A stretch of DNA of 64,000 nucleotides from Zoogloea sp021286885 (GTDB lineage: Bacteria > Pseudomonadota > Gammaproteobacteria > Burkholderiales > Rhodocyclaceae): the NCBI RefSeq assembly GCF_041915215.1, contig NZ_JAYSBV010000020.1. The stretch is one strand, 5' to 3'. Position 1 is the first letter of the stretch; each line of letters opens with the position of its first letter. Position numbers and translations under genes: made by a program. The notes under the pieces were generated by a model. It had not been told where the DNA came from. It did not search any database and saw only the letters and a list, made by a program, of their open reading frames with translations. Shown here in pieces: positions 1 through 8,913 of the stretch.

Positions 1-9
1 GGAGCGGTG

Positions 10-426
10 ATGAGCACTTCCGACCTGTACGGCACCGACCTGCGCCTGGTGTTTTCCCGGGATACCGAGGGCGTGGACCTGGCCACCGGGCTCCACGACC
101 TGGAAACCGTGAGTGGGCTGGACAATCTGGTGCAGGCCCTCACCCTGCGGCTGCTGGTGGATAGGGGCGAGCTGGACGGGCTGGGCCACCCCCGCTACGG
201 GAGCCGGATTCGGGATCTGATCGGCGAGCCCCTGGATCGGCCCAATCTGGAGTTGCTGCGCCGCTATGTGCGCCAGGAGCTGCTGCGCGACCCCCGCGTG
301 GCAGATGTGCTGCAAGTCAGCGTGACGCCCCACGATGCGCGCCGGGATGGCGTGGATGTGGTGGCACGGGTTCGGGCCATCAACGGCCAGGAAGCCGGAA
401 TCGAGGTAAGCATCCATGGCGCTTGA
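10..426 (+). CDS. gp25/gpW-like baseplate wedge protein
   Basis: This is a small baseplate protein of the T4 gp25 family, which sits at the baseplate-sheath junction of contractile tails and nucleates sheath assembly. The 138-residue length is normal. The middle carries the family-like HPRYGSRIRDLIGEP stretch, followed by helices and a beta-strand tail. ATG at 10 was chosen because GGAG lies five bases before it; a GTG at 7 would add one residue. The gene is the first in the window and its stop overlaps the next start by 11 bp, so it is part of a longer tail operon that begins upstream. The family call rests on the motif and on the neighbours (seen and known); whether the particle is a phage tail or an injection system cannot be decided here. 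Confidence 0.85.
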   Translation: MSTSDLYGTDLRLVFSRDTEGVDLATGLHDLETVSGLDNLVQALTLRLLVDRGELDGLGHPRYGSRIRDLIGEPLDRPNLELLRRYVRQELLRDPRVADVLQVSVTPHDARRDGVDVVARVRAINGQEAGIEVSIHGA

Positions 427-1933
427 ACGGGTTTATCGCAAAAAAGACTTTGCCGAGGTCGTGGACGCCCTGCTCACCGACATCGGCTCCGGCATGGGGG
501 GGCGGATTGCCCTCACCGATGCCAACGAGGGCAGCGTGGTGCGCACCCTGGCCGAGGCCTTCGCCCGGGAGCTGGCGGTGTGCTACGAGCAGCTGGACGT
601 GGTGTATCGCAATGCCTACCTGGAAACCGCGAACGGCGCCGCCCTCGACAAGGTGGTCGCCTTGCTCGGTATGGAACGCCAGCGGGGTGGGCACCTGGAA
701 GGCACGGTGGTGTTTGGCCGAGGCCAGCCCGCGCCGGAAGACATCCACATTCCCCAGGGCACCCTGGTGGCCGGGCGCAACATGCCCCTGTGCGCCACTA
801 CAGCCCCCAGCACCCTCGACAAGGGAGAACGCCATGTGTCGGTGGGGCTGCGTGCCCTGGACCCGGGCGGGGAAACCATCCGGGCTGGCGCCCTCAACAT
901 CCTGCCGCGCCCGATTGCCGGGATCGATAGCGTCACCAACCCTGGGGATCTGGTCGTACGTCAGCGGGAAGAAACCGACGACGAGCTGCGCACACGGGCC
1001 CGCCAGCTGGTGCTCTCGTCCAACACCGGCACCGTGGCCGCCCTCGAACAGGCCGTGCGCAGCCTGGGCATCCGGGAAGTGCAGGTCATCGAAAATCCGG
1101 ACGAGCGCCCCGGCGAAGTCGAGGTCGTGCTGGGCGACCGGGACATCCCCGCCGAGCTGCTGGAGCTGGTGCACAACCGGCTGGAAGACGTGCGCCCGGC
1201 AGGCATCATCCTGAACTGCGGCCCAGCCACGCCGGTGTTTGTGCAGATCACCGCCGATCTGGTACTCAACGCCGGGCTGGGCGACAAGGAAGCCCAGGAT
1301 CTGCAACAACATCTGGCCGCCCTGCTCGCCGACTACTTTGGCAAGCTCAAGGTGGGCGAACCCCTGCGTGCCGCCAAACTGCGCGCCCTGCTGCTGAGCC
1401 ACGATGCGGTGGTGGATTGCGAAGCCAGCGGCACCCAGCCCCTGCTGACTCCCCATGTGTTTGGCAGCAGCGGGCAATTCGAATCCCTGATCTACCGCTG
1501 CCTGCAAAGCAATGGCGATCTGCTGCTACGGCGCAACGAACGCTTTGCCCTCTACCCGGAAGCCCTGCCCCTGCGCCTGAGCCTGGTACCGCCCAAACTC
1601 AATGTGTGGGTGGATGTGAACCTCACCCTCAAGCCCGACACCAACCGCCCGAGCGACGAGCGCGTCACTGCTGCGGTCAAGACCGTGCTGGAGCAAACCC
1701 TCAAGGCCGCCAAGCCGGATGCCCCGGCCAGCCTGGGCTACGCCACCTTGCAGGCCGCCGTGGCCGCGCTGGTGCCCGCTGGCAGCATCAGCCGGCTGCG
1801 CTTCACGGTGGTGCACGACGCCGACGGGCTGGTGGACGAGCTGGATCGGGCCGATACCCAAAGCACCCTGAGCACCCGGGAACAGGCCCTCACCCGGCGC
1901 ATCAGCGTGGTTGTGGAGAGCAGCCATGGCTGA
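416..1933 (+). CDS. Baseplate J-like protein
   Basis: This 505-residue protein is a baseplate J/gp47-like wedge component, which forms the arms of the contractile-tail baseplate and attaches fibres. Visible support is the IPQGTLVAG segment (about residues 115-125), followed by the ETDDELRTRARQL motif (about 185-197) that typifies the J family, and then alternating beta/helix segments. The N-terminus contains LDKVVALLGM, as in other J proteins. It overlaps the gp25-like gene by 11 bp and the following tail gene by 8 bp, consistent with translational coupling and equimolar baseplate assembly. No frameshift or truncation is apparent. The call is confident at family level. Confidence 0.88.
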   Translation: MALERVYRKKDFAEVVDALLTDIGSGMGGRIALTDANEGSVVRTLAEAFARELAVCYEQLDVVYRNAYLETANGAALDKVVALLGMERQRGGHLEGTVVFGRGQPAPEDIHIPQGTLVAGRNMPLCATTAPSTLDKGERHVSVGLRALDPGGETIRAGALNILPRPIAGIDSVTNPGDLVVRQREETDDELRTRARQLVLSSNTGTVAALEQAVRSLGIREVQVIENPDERPGEVEVVLGDRDIPAELLELVHNRLEDVRPAGIILNCGPATPVFVQITADLVLNAGLGDKEAQDLQQHLAALLADYFGKLKVGEPLRAAKLRALLLSHDAVVDCEASGTQPLLTPHVFGSSGQFESLIYRCLQSNGDLLLRRNERFALYPEALPLRLSLVPPKLNVWVDVNLTLKPDTNRPSDERVTAAVKTVLEQTLKAAKPDAPASLGYATLQAAVAALVPAGSISRLRFTVVHDADGLVDELDRADTQSTLSTREQALTRRISVVVESSHG

Positions 1934-3788
1934 TCCGCGCCAGCGCCGCGAGCGCCTGCTGTCCAAACTCCCCCGGATCTACACCGCCCAACCCTCCGGC
2001 AGCGTGGTGGGGGCCCTGATCGACAGCATGGCCGCGAGCCTGGCCCAACTGGATGACAGCCTGATCCGCACCCAGCACGACCGCTGGGTGGGGCTTTCCA
2101 GCGATGTGCGCCCCAACGATGCATTGCCCAGCGCCCTGGAGCGCCTGGGCCAGCTGCTGCAGGTCAGGCGCCTGCCTGCCCGTATCCACTACGCCCGCCT
2201 GAATCCGAACCCAGACGGCACCGGTCTGAGCCTGGATTTTGATGCCCGTAACCCCCTGGAGGCGGCCCTCGACGAACTGCTGGGCAATAGCTGGCGCGAG
2301 GCTGACGGCAGCGCCCCCCGGGTGCCGCCCGTGGAGCAGCTCGGCGGGCTGTTTCCGGGCTTGCAGTTTGTGCTGGGCACGACCGACAGCCAGCTCCTGG
2401 TGCAACAAAACCCCGATGCCACGCCCCAGGATCTGGCCCGCTTTCGCTCGGTGCTGGAACCCGAAGACGGCGCCCGCTTCCGCCAGCGCCTGCTGATTAC
2501 CGCCCGGGTGCGCAGCGGTGGCCTGACCAGCCCCCGGGCCCTGCTGGCGCTAGCCCTGGCCGATCTGGGCTGCGACCCCTGCCCCCGGGCCGAACGCTAT
2601 GCCGACACCACGCTGCTGCGCGGCTTTGCCCCCGGCAGCCGCAAGGGCTGCACCGGCTGTAGCGGCCAGGGCCCCTGCCCGCGCCCCGAGCAGGCTACCG
2701 TGGAAGCCTGGCTGACCGAAAACCCGGTGCTGATCGCCCGCCACCAGGAACCCTCCCCAGGGCTGCATCGGGTGTTTCAGGTGCGCAACCCGAGCATCCT
2801 GCCCGACCGCCCCGTGGTGCGCCTGCACGTCAGCCGCCAGCCCGCCGCCTACCCAGCCCTGCGCAGCGTGGATACGGGCGAGATCCTGATCTACACCGGC
2901 ACCCTGAAGCCCGGCGAGACCCTGATCCTGCAACCCGCCCTCACCCCCGACGAAACGGCTCCCTTCAATGGCTACGAGAACAGCGGCCAGCACGGCTGGC
3001 TTGCCGCCTTCCCCCAGGGTCGGGCCACGGTGCTGAATGCCGAAGGGGCCGAACGGGATGTCAGCGGCTCGGTGTTCTACCTGTGGGGCAACCGGCTGGA
3101 TGACCCGAGCAGCACGCTCGACACCCTGCGCTACGGGGTGCTGGAGCAAAAGGTGCTTACCCCACGCCTGCACCGGGGCGACAACAACTGGATGCTGCTC
3201 ACCTTTGCCCAGCCCCAGGCCGAGTTTGCCGGCAGTGAAACCCAGCACACCTCCCGCTTTGCCGACAGCAAGGCCAAGAGCGGCACCTGCTTTGCGCTGC
3301 TGGACGGCGACATGGGCAATGGCGGCGGCTTCAGCCAGGCCCTGTTCGAATCCATCAGCAAGACCAACACCCAGAGCGCCGAGGAAGAGAACGACCCCAA
3401 CAGCCCGCGCTTTTCCCTGCACCTGGAATGGGCCACCCGCCCACCCGCCACCTTCCGGCTGCGCATCCCGAAAAACAGCTGGGTGGCCGATGCCGCCCTG
3501 CGGGGTGCCCTGGGGCCCCTACGCAGCAACCTGATCCGGGCCGCCGCCGCCGGAGTGCGGGCCCTGGTGGACTTCCCCGAACCGCCCCTGCGGGATGTCC
3601 AGCAGAGCAACGAAGCCTTCAGCCTCCATACCCGCCAGGTCTGGAACGAGGCCCACGAGCCCGCCGACCAGAACCTGAGCATCCGCAGCACGCTTCCCCA
3701 GACCGAAGAGCACGCCACCGGGGAAGGACAATTTTCGATGCGGGGCGTGTTTGACACGACCCGCCTGAACTGGAGTCACGCGGGTTAA
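1926..3788 (+). CDS. Tail protein I-like baseplate/fibre-connector protein with Cys cluster
   Basis: The N-terminal 200 residues look like the tail protein I family (RERLLSKLPRIY opening, long helical region), which links the baseplate to fibres. The remainder is beta-rich and unassigned. Five cysteines cluster at C216-x2-C219 and C242-x2-C245-x5-C251, resembling a structural zinc site; this is seen directly, while metal binding is inference. ATG at 1926 was chosen because GGAGAG lies six bases upstream and the overlap with the J-like stop is only 8 bp; a TTG 15 bp upstream is also possible. At 620 residues it is much longer than phage gpI (about 180-200), as in tail-like injection systems, where this protein often carries an extra C-terminal region. 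Confidence 0.72.
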   Translation: MADPRQRRERLLSKLPRIYTAQPSGSVVGALIDSMAASLAQLDDSLIRTQHDRWVGLSSDVRPNDALPSALERLGQLLQVRRLPARIHYARLNPNPDGTGLSLDFDARNPLEAALDELLGNSWREADGSAPRVPPVEQLGGLFPGLQFVLGTTDSQLLVQQNPDATPQDLARFRSVLEPEDGARFRQRLLITARVRSGGLTSPRALLALALADLGCDPCPRAERYADTTLLRGFAPGSRKGCTGCSGQGPCPRPEQATVEAWLTENPVLIARHQEPSPGLHRVFQVRNPSILPDRPVVRLHVSRQPAAYPALRSVDTGEILIYTGTLKPGETLILQPALTPDETAPFNGYENSGQHGWLAAFPQGRATVLNAEGAERDVSGSVFYLWGNRLDDPSSTLDTLRYGVLEQKVLTPRLHRGDNNWMLLTFAQPQAEFAGSETQHTSRFADSKAKSGTCFALLDGDMGNGGGFSQALFESISKTNTQSAEEENDPNSPRFSLHLEWATRPPATFRLRIPKNSWVADAALRGALGPLRSNLIRAAAAGVRALVDFPEPPLRDVQQSNEAFSLHTRQVWNEAHEPADQNLSIRSTLPQTEEHATGEGQFSMRGVFDTTRLNWSHAG

Positions 3789-3810
3789 ACCGCCCGAGGA
3801 GCCCATCACC

Positions 3811-4287
3811 ATGCCCATCAAGGAAGTCCACGGCCTCGCAGGCCGGCTGCACATCGAACTGCGCGACCCGCAAGGCCGGCTGGTCGAACAGCACCGCGTC
3901 AATAACCTGATCACCCTATCCGGGCGGCAACTGCTCGCCGGGCTATTCACCGGCAGCTTGCAGACCCCGCAACTCAAGATCGCGGTGGGCGGCGACAGCA
4001 CCGCCACCGACCTGAACAATGCCAGCCTGGGCAAGCCCCTGGATGAGGCCAAGGCCAGCGTGGCCGAGATCAGCGTGGGCGACTACCAGGGCCAGCCCCG
4101 GGTGATCGCCCGCATCACCGCCACCCTGCCCGCCACAGGCAAAGCCGACGCCCAAGTGCTGCAGGAGGCCGGCATCGTGGCCAGCCTGGCCGGCAAGCCC
4201 GACCAACTGTACAACCGGGTTGTGTTCCCGCTCATCAACCGGGCCGGCAACCTGGAAATGACCCTGAGCTGGGAGGTGATCTTCTAA
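3811..4287 (+). CDS. Unrecognised tail-operon protein, probable fibre accessory
   Basis: This 158-residue, mostly beta-type protein has the motif VNNLITLSGRQLLAGLFTG near residues 30-48 and ends in NRAGNLEMTLSWEVIF. Similar short beta proteins occur just before tail-fibre genes in several phages and tail-like clusters, but I do not recognise a named family. It has no signal peptide or membrane segment. GGAG sits 16 bases before the ATG, which is a weak spacing. The stop codon overlaps the next fibre start (TAATG), so it is probably co-translated with the fibre. A role in capping or attaching the fibre is inference from position only. Confidence 0.6.
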   Translation: MPIKEVHGLAGRLHIELRDPQGRLVEQHRVNNLITLSGRQLLAGLFTGSLQTPQLKIAVGGDSTATDLNNASLGKPLDEAKASVAEISVGDYQGQPRVIARITATLPATGKADAQVLQEAGIVASLAGKPDQLYNRVVFPLINRAGNLEMTLSWEVIF

Positions 4288-5846
4288 TGGCTGATACTCC
4301 GACCCCCTACGTCCCCAAGGCCGCTGGCGACATCATGCTCGCCGCCGACTGGAACGAGATGCAGGTGCGCGCCCGCACCGAACTCCAGGCCCACGACCAT
4401 TCCAGCGCGCCTTTCCGCCAGATTCCCCGGGAAGGCATCCGCGACCGGGCCATCAACGAAGCCAAGATCGACCCGGCCAGCAAGCCCACGCTCGCCGAAC
4501 TGACGGTGAGCGGCCCCTTGCGGGTGACAGGCACCAGCCTGCTGGCTGATGTCCAGATCAGCGGTGCGGCAAGTCTGGGGGCACCGCTCAGTGTGGCGGG
4601 GCACCTGAGTATCGGCACCAACGCCCCCGAAAACGCCGAGGGCTGGAGCCGGGTGCTGGATCTGGTGGGCGGCCCTCACGCCAAGCTTTCGGTGCGCGCC
4701 GGGGCCGTGGATGCCCGCCTGATGAGCCATACCGCCTCCATCTATGGGGCAGAGCCCGGAATGCTGCTGGGCACCCGCAGCCCCCATCCCTTGAGCGTGA
4801 TCACCAATGGCAGCACCCGGCTGCGGGTTTCCGCCGAACGGAGCGACAGCGGGATCGAAACCCCCGTCCTGGATCTGGCCCCGGGCAATGCCTTCCTGCG
4901 CTTTTCATCGGCATACACGGCGCGGGTCAACCAACTGCCCCTGGGCGCCGAGATCTGCAACGACACCACTACCCGCAAGGCCCTGATGCTGGTTGGCAAC
5001 AAGAGCTCGGGCGTAGATCGCCGGGTTGGGATCTGGGAACGCCTGGACGTGCATGGCCCCACCTTCAGCAAGGGACTGGACGTTTCCGACCAAGTCGCCG
5101 ACCACATGAACAACGATGGCTGTTTCTACCGCTGGCAGGGCCAGGCCTACCTCGCGGTGGATGACAACCTGTACATCCGCGACATCAACAAGGGTGTGCA
5201 GATGCACTTCAACACCCTGAACGGTGTGATCACCAGCAAAGGCATCAACATCGAAACCGAGGCTCCCGACCACCTCAACTTCGATGGCTGTTTCTATCGC
5301 TGGCAGGGCCAGGCCTACCTCGCGGTGGATGACAACCTCTATATCCGTGACACCAACACGGGGCAGGTCAAGATGCACTTTGACACCAACAGCGGCACCT
5401 TCAAGACCGATGTGCTGCGTCTGGGTGACAAGTGGCGACTGTCGGGCATTGGCGACCATGAAGCCAACGACGATTGGCTGCGCCTCAAAAATGTGGCCAA
5501 CAACAACTACTACGGCGGCTTTGCCTCCGAAAAAATGTGGTGCCGCAGCGGGCGCTTCGAGTCTGACGAACGACTCAAGGAAAACATCCACGAGATCGAC
5601 CGCCCCCTGGAGCGCCTCAAGGGCCTGCGGGGAGTGAGCTACACCTGGAAATCCAGCGGTCAGCACGCCAGCGGCCTGCTGGCTCAGGAGGTCGAAGCCC
5701 AGTTGCCCCACGCCGTTGACGTGGGCCCGGACGGCTGGAAGGGCATCGATCCGAGCGCGGTGATCGGGCTGCTGGTTCAGGCCGTCAAGGCCCAGCAGAC
5801 CCAGATCGAAACCCTCCAGGCCCAATTGGCCACCCCCACCCCTTAA
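4287..5846 (+). CDS. Tail fibre with C-terminal S74 intramolecular chaperone
   Basis: This 519-residue fibre has three parts: an N-terminal domain (about 1-75) shared with the next gene, a beta-rich shaft containing an internal duplication (about residues 272-367), and a C-terminal peptidase S74 domain. The S74 signature ESDERLKENI lies at about 425-434 with the Ser426-Asp427 pair, followed by the characteristic SYTWK...GLLAQEVE...AVDVGPDG stretch and a terminal coiled coil (AVKAQQTQIETLQAQL). S74 domains trimerise fibres and then cleave themselves off, as in endosialidase and T5 L-shaped fibres. Receptor specificity cannot be read from sequence. The fibre is likely trimeric and attached to the baseplate through the conserved N-terminus. 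Confidence 0.85.
   Translation: MADTPTPYVPKAAGDIMLAADWNEMQVRARTELQAHDHSSAPFRQIPREGIRDRAINEAKIDPASKPTLAELTVSGPLRVTGTSLLADVQISGAASLGAPLSVAGHLSIGTNAPENAEGWSRVLDLVGGPHAKLSVRAGAVDARLMSHTASIYGAEPGMLLGTRSPHPLSVITNGSTRLRVSAERSDSGIETPVLDLAPGNAFLRFSSAYTARVNQLPLGAEICNDTTTRKALMLVGNKSSGVDRRVGIWERLDVHGPTFSKGLDVSDQVADHMNNDGCFYRWQGQAYLAVDDNLYIRDINKGVQMHFNTLNGVITSKGINIETEAPDHLNFDGCFYRWQGQAYLAVDDNLYIRDTNTGQVKMHFDTNSGTFKTDVLRLGDKWRLSGIGDHEANDDWLRLKNVANNNYYGGFASEKMWCRSGRFESDERLKENIHEIDRPLERLKGLRGVSYTWKSSGQHASGLLAQEVEAQLPHAVDVGPDGWKGIDPSAVIGLLVQAVKAQQTQIETLQAQLATPTP
5103..5390 (+). repeat. Internal duplication in fibre shaft
   Basis: Two copies, offset by 168 bp, encode nearly identical segments containing DGCFYRWQGQAYLAVDDNLY, followed by IRD and a short variable linker. 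Most differences are synonymous third-position changes, pointing to a fairly recent in-frame duplication that lengthens the shaft. This is seen directly in both the DNA and the protein. Confidence 0.85.
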
Positions 5847-5863
5847 CTGACCGGAGCACGACC

Positions 5864-7363
5864 ATGGCCGAACGTCCTTCGCCTTACGTGAAACGCGGTG
5901 CCGGCGACATCATTCGCGCCGATGACTGGAACGAAATGCAGATCCAGGGCCGCGAAGCCCTGGCCGCCCACAACCATAGCGCAGGGCAAGGCGCCCCCAT
6001 TCCCCGGGAGGGCATCCAGGACAAGGCCATCAACGAGGCCAAGCTCGACCCGGCCAGCACGCCCACCTTCCAGGCCCTGAACGTGAGCGCGGCGCTACGC
6101 ACCCAAAGCATCGAAGCCAGCGCAGGCCTCAAGGGTGCCAGCCTTGAAATCGGCGGCAACAGCCGCACCCAGAACCTGGAGGTGCGCGGGGAGCTCAAGG
6201 TGAATGCCCGGGTAGTCCTGGCCGAGATCGACAGCATTCTGAACAGCCTCAAATCCCAGGTGAATCGCAACGGGGACATCCTGCGCGCCAATTTCAGCAT
6301 CACCGAAAAACTGGGACTGGGGCTGGATCGGCCCGCCACCGCCCGGCTGCAACTGGGCGACCTGTGCGTCATCGACATGGGGCCATCCAATGCCCCCTGG
6401 CTCAACCTGGGCTGGAACTCCTACTACGATGGAGCCTGGCGCCGCGTCGACAACAACCGGGCAAGCGTCAATCTGCACATGAGCGGCGAAGACGGGGCCG
6501 GGCAGGAATACCGCTTCCAACGCGGAGAACCCAACGGCAACAACCTGCGCAACATTGCCGTCCTGGGCACCAGCACCAGCTTCATTGCCGAGTCCAATTT
6601 CGGCCTCGGCACCAACGCCCCCCGGGCCCGGCTGGATGTACGCGGCGCGATCCATGCGGGCGGCTCCGACATCTATTTCACCGAAACCACCCACCGCCAC
6701 ACCGGCTTTGGCAATACCCTGGGCTATGCGGCCATCGAAAACGACGGCGGCGACTACAACGCCCTGATGATCCTGGGGCGCCAGACCAACTCCAACCTGG
6801 GACGCGTGGTCAAAATGTGGGATAACGTGTTCATTGCCGGCAACCTGGGCACCCACGGTTATTCCCCCACCCCCCACACGCCGGGCTGGGGCGGTGGCAT
6901 CCACACCTACGACATCGAAGCCGAAGCCACCATCTGGTCCCGCAACGGGATGCAAACCGGCAACCGGGATCTGGCCGAAAACTTCAATACCCAGGAAATC
7001 CTGGAAGCCGGGGACGTGGTGAGCATGGACCCGGCAAGCGATGGAATGATCCGCTGTCGCCACGCCCGGGACCCCATGGTGTTGGGGGTGGTCTCCACCC
7101 TGCCCGGCATGCTGCTGGGGGCCGACCCGGCCCGCCGCATTCCCCTGCCCGGCGAATACCCGGTGGCCCTGAGCGGCCGGGTGCCGTGCAAAGCCAGCGC
7201 CGAGAACGGCCCCATTCGCAAGGGCGACCTGCTGACCCCGGCCTCCATCCCCGGCCACGCCATGCGCGCCGGAGACGCCCAGCCGGGTACCATCATCGGC
7301 AAGGCCCTCACTGATCTGGACGGAACAACCGGGCTGATCGACATTTTCGTTTTCATCCACTAA
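5864..7363 (+). CDS. Second tail fibre, paralogue with a different C-terminus
   Basis: The first 70 residues closely match the preceding fibre (SPYVKRGAGDII, DDWNEMQ, IPREGIQDKAINEAK), so both probably dock at the same baseplate site. The shaft is unrelated. The C-terminus (about 370-499) carries NRDLAENFNT, followed by GDVVSMDP, VLGVVS, ALSGRVPCK and GPIRKGDLL elements and ends in DIFVFIH. That pattern recurs at the end of many bacterial fibre-like proteins and resembles self-processing G2-type ends, but the S74 signature is absent. Cleavage is therefore only a possibility. GGAG lies nine bases before the ATG. Two fibres with a common anchor and different tips suggest two receptor specificities (inference). 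Confidence 0.75.
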   Translation: MAERPSPYVKRGAGDIIRADDWNEMQIQGREALAAHNHSAGQGAPIPREGIQDKAINEAKLDPASTPTFQALNVSAALRTQSIEASAGLKGASLEIGGNSRTQNLEVRGELKVNARVVLAEIDSILNSLKSQVNRNGDILRANFSITEKLGLGLDRPATARLQLGDLCVIDMGPSNAPWLNLGWNSYYDGAWRRVDNNRASVNLHMSGEDGAGQEYRFQRGEPNGNNLRNIAVLGTSTSFIAESNFGLGTNAPRARLDVRGAIHAGGSDIYFTETTHRHTGFGNTLGYAAIENDGGDYNALMILGRQTNSNLGRVVKMWDNVFIAGNLGTHGYSPTPHTPGWGGGIHTYDIEAEATIWSRNGMQTGNRDLAENFNTQEILEAGDVVSMDPASDGMIRCRHARDPMVLGVVSTLPGMLLGADPARRIPLPGEYPVALSGRVPCKASAENGPIRKGDLLTPASIPGHAMRAGDAQPGTIIGKALTDLDGTTGLIDIFVFIH

Positions 7364-7384
7364 GCACCAAGCCACCGCACCCCT

Positions 7385-7564
7385 ATGAAAGACCAACTCC
7401 AAAACCGGCTGACCGACCTGCGCAACGAATACGCCGCAGGCACCAAGGCTCTCGAAGACCTGCAACGCCGCCAGGATGAGCTGCGCAGCACCCTGCTGCG
7501 CATCAGTGGCGCGATTCAGGTGCTGGAAGAAATGCTGCACCCGGAAACCGGCAGCGAAGGCTGA
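7385..7564 (+). CDS. Small coiled-coil protein of the tail operon
   Basis: This 59-residue open frame starts MKDQLQNRLTDLRNEY and continues as one amphipathic helix with heptad-like leucines up to about residue 50, with no membrane segment. It fills the gap between the second fibre and the next gene, with 21 and 14 bp spacers, and runs in the operon direction. Upstream of the ATG there is no strong ribosome-binding site (CCGCACCCCT), so translation may depend on coupling. No family is recognised. A coiled-coil adaptor or chaperone for the fibres is conceivable but is inference. Confidence 0.6.
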   Translation: MKDQLQNRLTDLRNEYAAGTKALEDLQRRQDELRSTLLRISGAIQVLEEMLHPETGSEG

Positions 7565-7578
7565 AGGAGCACAGGGCC

Positions 7579-8901
7579 ATGGGCGACGATTCGGTGAAGC
7601 TGCTGGACCCAAGCGGCAAAAATGCGGTGGGCAGCAGCTTCAATGCGCAAAGTGGCGTGATCCTGAAGCTCACGCTGCCGCCAGGAAAGCGTCTGCTCAA
7701 GGCCCAACTCAAACTGGGCTGCGCAGACGACACCAAACTGGCGGTGGAGTATCCCGCCCTGCAAACCGATACCGGCCCCATGGGCAACCGCAGCGAGGCC
7801 CTCTGGCTGTGGGCGTCTCAAAACTGGGAAGAAGAACGGGTGCTGGTGGGCATCACCCTGGAAGCCGGCCCACCGGCCAGCCTCCCGGCCTTGAACCCAC
7901 CACGCCGTAGCGGAGGGCGCATCAAGCTCTACAGCCGGGGCGTCTGGCTCCCCCTGCCGGCCATGGATACGCTCCCCACCGGCACCGAACAAAGCTTCCC
8001 GCCCGTCACCGCGAGCCGGCTCCAGCTGGAAAGCCTGACTGAAGGCGAAATCAACGACAAGCGCACTGGCGTGCTGGTGCCCGGCCCCCTGAATGGCAAG
8101 CGGATCGGGCTGAGCTTCACCCGTCAGCCCTGCCACCCCAGCGTGGCGATTGGCGAGGATGCCCCCTTCTTCAACCCGGGGGGCCCACTCTCCAAACAAG
8201 GCATGCCCGTAAGTGGCCTGGAGCGGGCCATCAACCGTTATCGGGCCGACCACCCGAACGCCAGCAACATCCCCCTGCGCATCCAGACCGCCAATGCCCA
8301 GGCCCTGCGCATTCTGGACTTCAGCGCCGAACTCGAACCTCCACCCGCACCGCCCCCGGGCCCCGGGGTGCCGCCCCCTTTCAACCCGGCCATACCCCGT
8401 ACTGGCGAACGGCTCTGGATTGCGCCCGCCACCGACACCCCCGGGCTGCAGCGGGCCCGGGTATGCGATGCCCAGCACCAGGCAGCCCTGCGATTGGGCA
8501 CCCAGCCGGCGGGTCGGCTTTCCAGCGTCAGCCTGTTGCTACGTCTGGAAGACAGCCCCAGTGGGAGCGCACGCCTGGCTCTCCACCCCGATGACGGGGG
8601 CAAACCTGGCTCAGCCCCGGTGTACGCCTGGGATCTGCCCTTGGCCCCTCAAACGGGCGCGTCGGGCCCCGAAGCCTCCGCCCGGTGGTATACCGCCTGC
8701 CTGCCGGAAGCCTGGGCGGGGGACTGCAGCGGACACTGGCTGGTATGCCAGAGCGGAAGCCCTGGCCTGTTCTGGTACAGTGTGGGGCAACGCCCCGCCG
8801 CTGTGGCTGGTGCAGCTTTCCGCCGGAATCAGGGAGCCTGGCTCCCCTTGCCAGACGACGAATGGCTGCAAGTCCAGGTGGGAATTCTGGACCCTGTCTG
8901 A
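7579..8901 (+). CDS. Unrecognised two-domain beta-rich tail-operon protein
   Basis: This 440-residue protein is of no family I can name. The N-terminal half (about 1-250) and the C-terminal half (about 272-440) are both beta-rich and joined by a proline-rich linker (PPPAPPPGPGVPPP, about 254-267). Each half resembles a carbohydrate-binding or receptor-binding sandwich in composition (many W, Y, L strands, DSPSGSARLALHPDDGG). There is no signal peptide. GGAG lies ten bases before the ATG. Lying downstream of the fibres in the same operon, it may be an additional adhesin or particle component (inference). Confidence 0.55.
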   Translation: MGDDSVKLLDPSGKNAVGSSFNAQSGVILKLTLPPGKRLLKAQLKLGCADDTKLAVEYPALQTDTGPMGNRSEALWLWASQNWEEERVLVGITLEAGPPASLPALNPPRRSGGRIKLYSRGVWLPLPAMDTLPTGTEQSFPPVTASRLQLESLTEGEINDKRTGVLVPGPLNGKRIGLSFTRQPCHPSVAIGEDAPFFNPGGPLSKQGMPVSGLERAINRYRADHPNASNIPLRIQTANAQALRILDFSAELEPPPAPPPGPGVPPPFNPAIPRTGERLWIAPATDTPGLQRARVCDAQHQAALRLGTQPAGRLSSVSLLLRLEDSPSGSARLALHPDDGGKPGSAPVYAWDLPLAPQTGASGPEASARWYTACLPEAWAGDCSGHWLVCQSGSPGLFWYSVGQRPAAVAGAAFRRNQGAWLPLPDDEWLQVQVGILDPV

Positions 8902-8913
8902 GGCCACATACCC

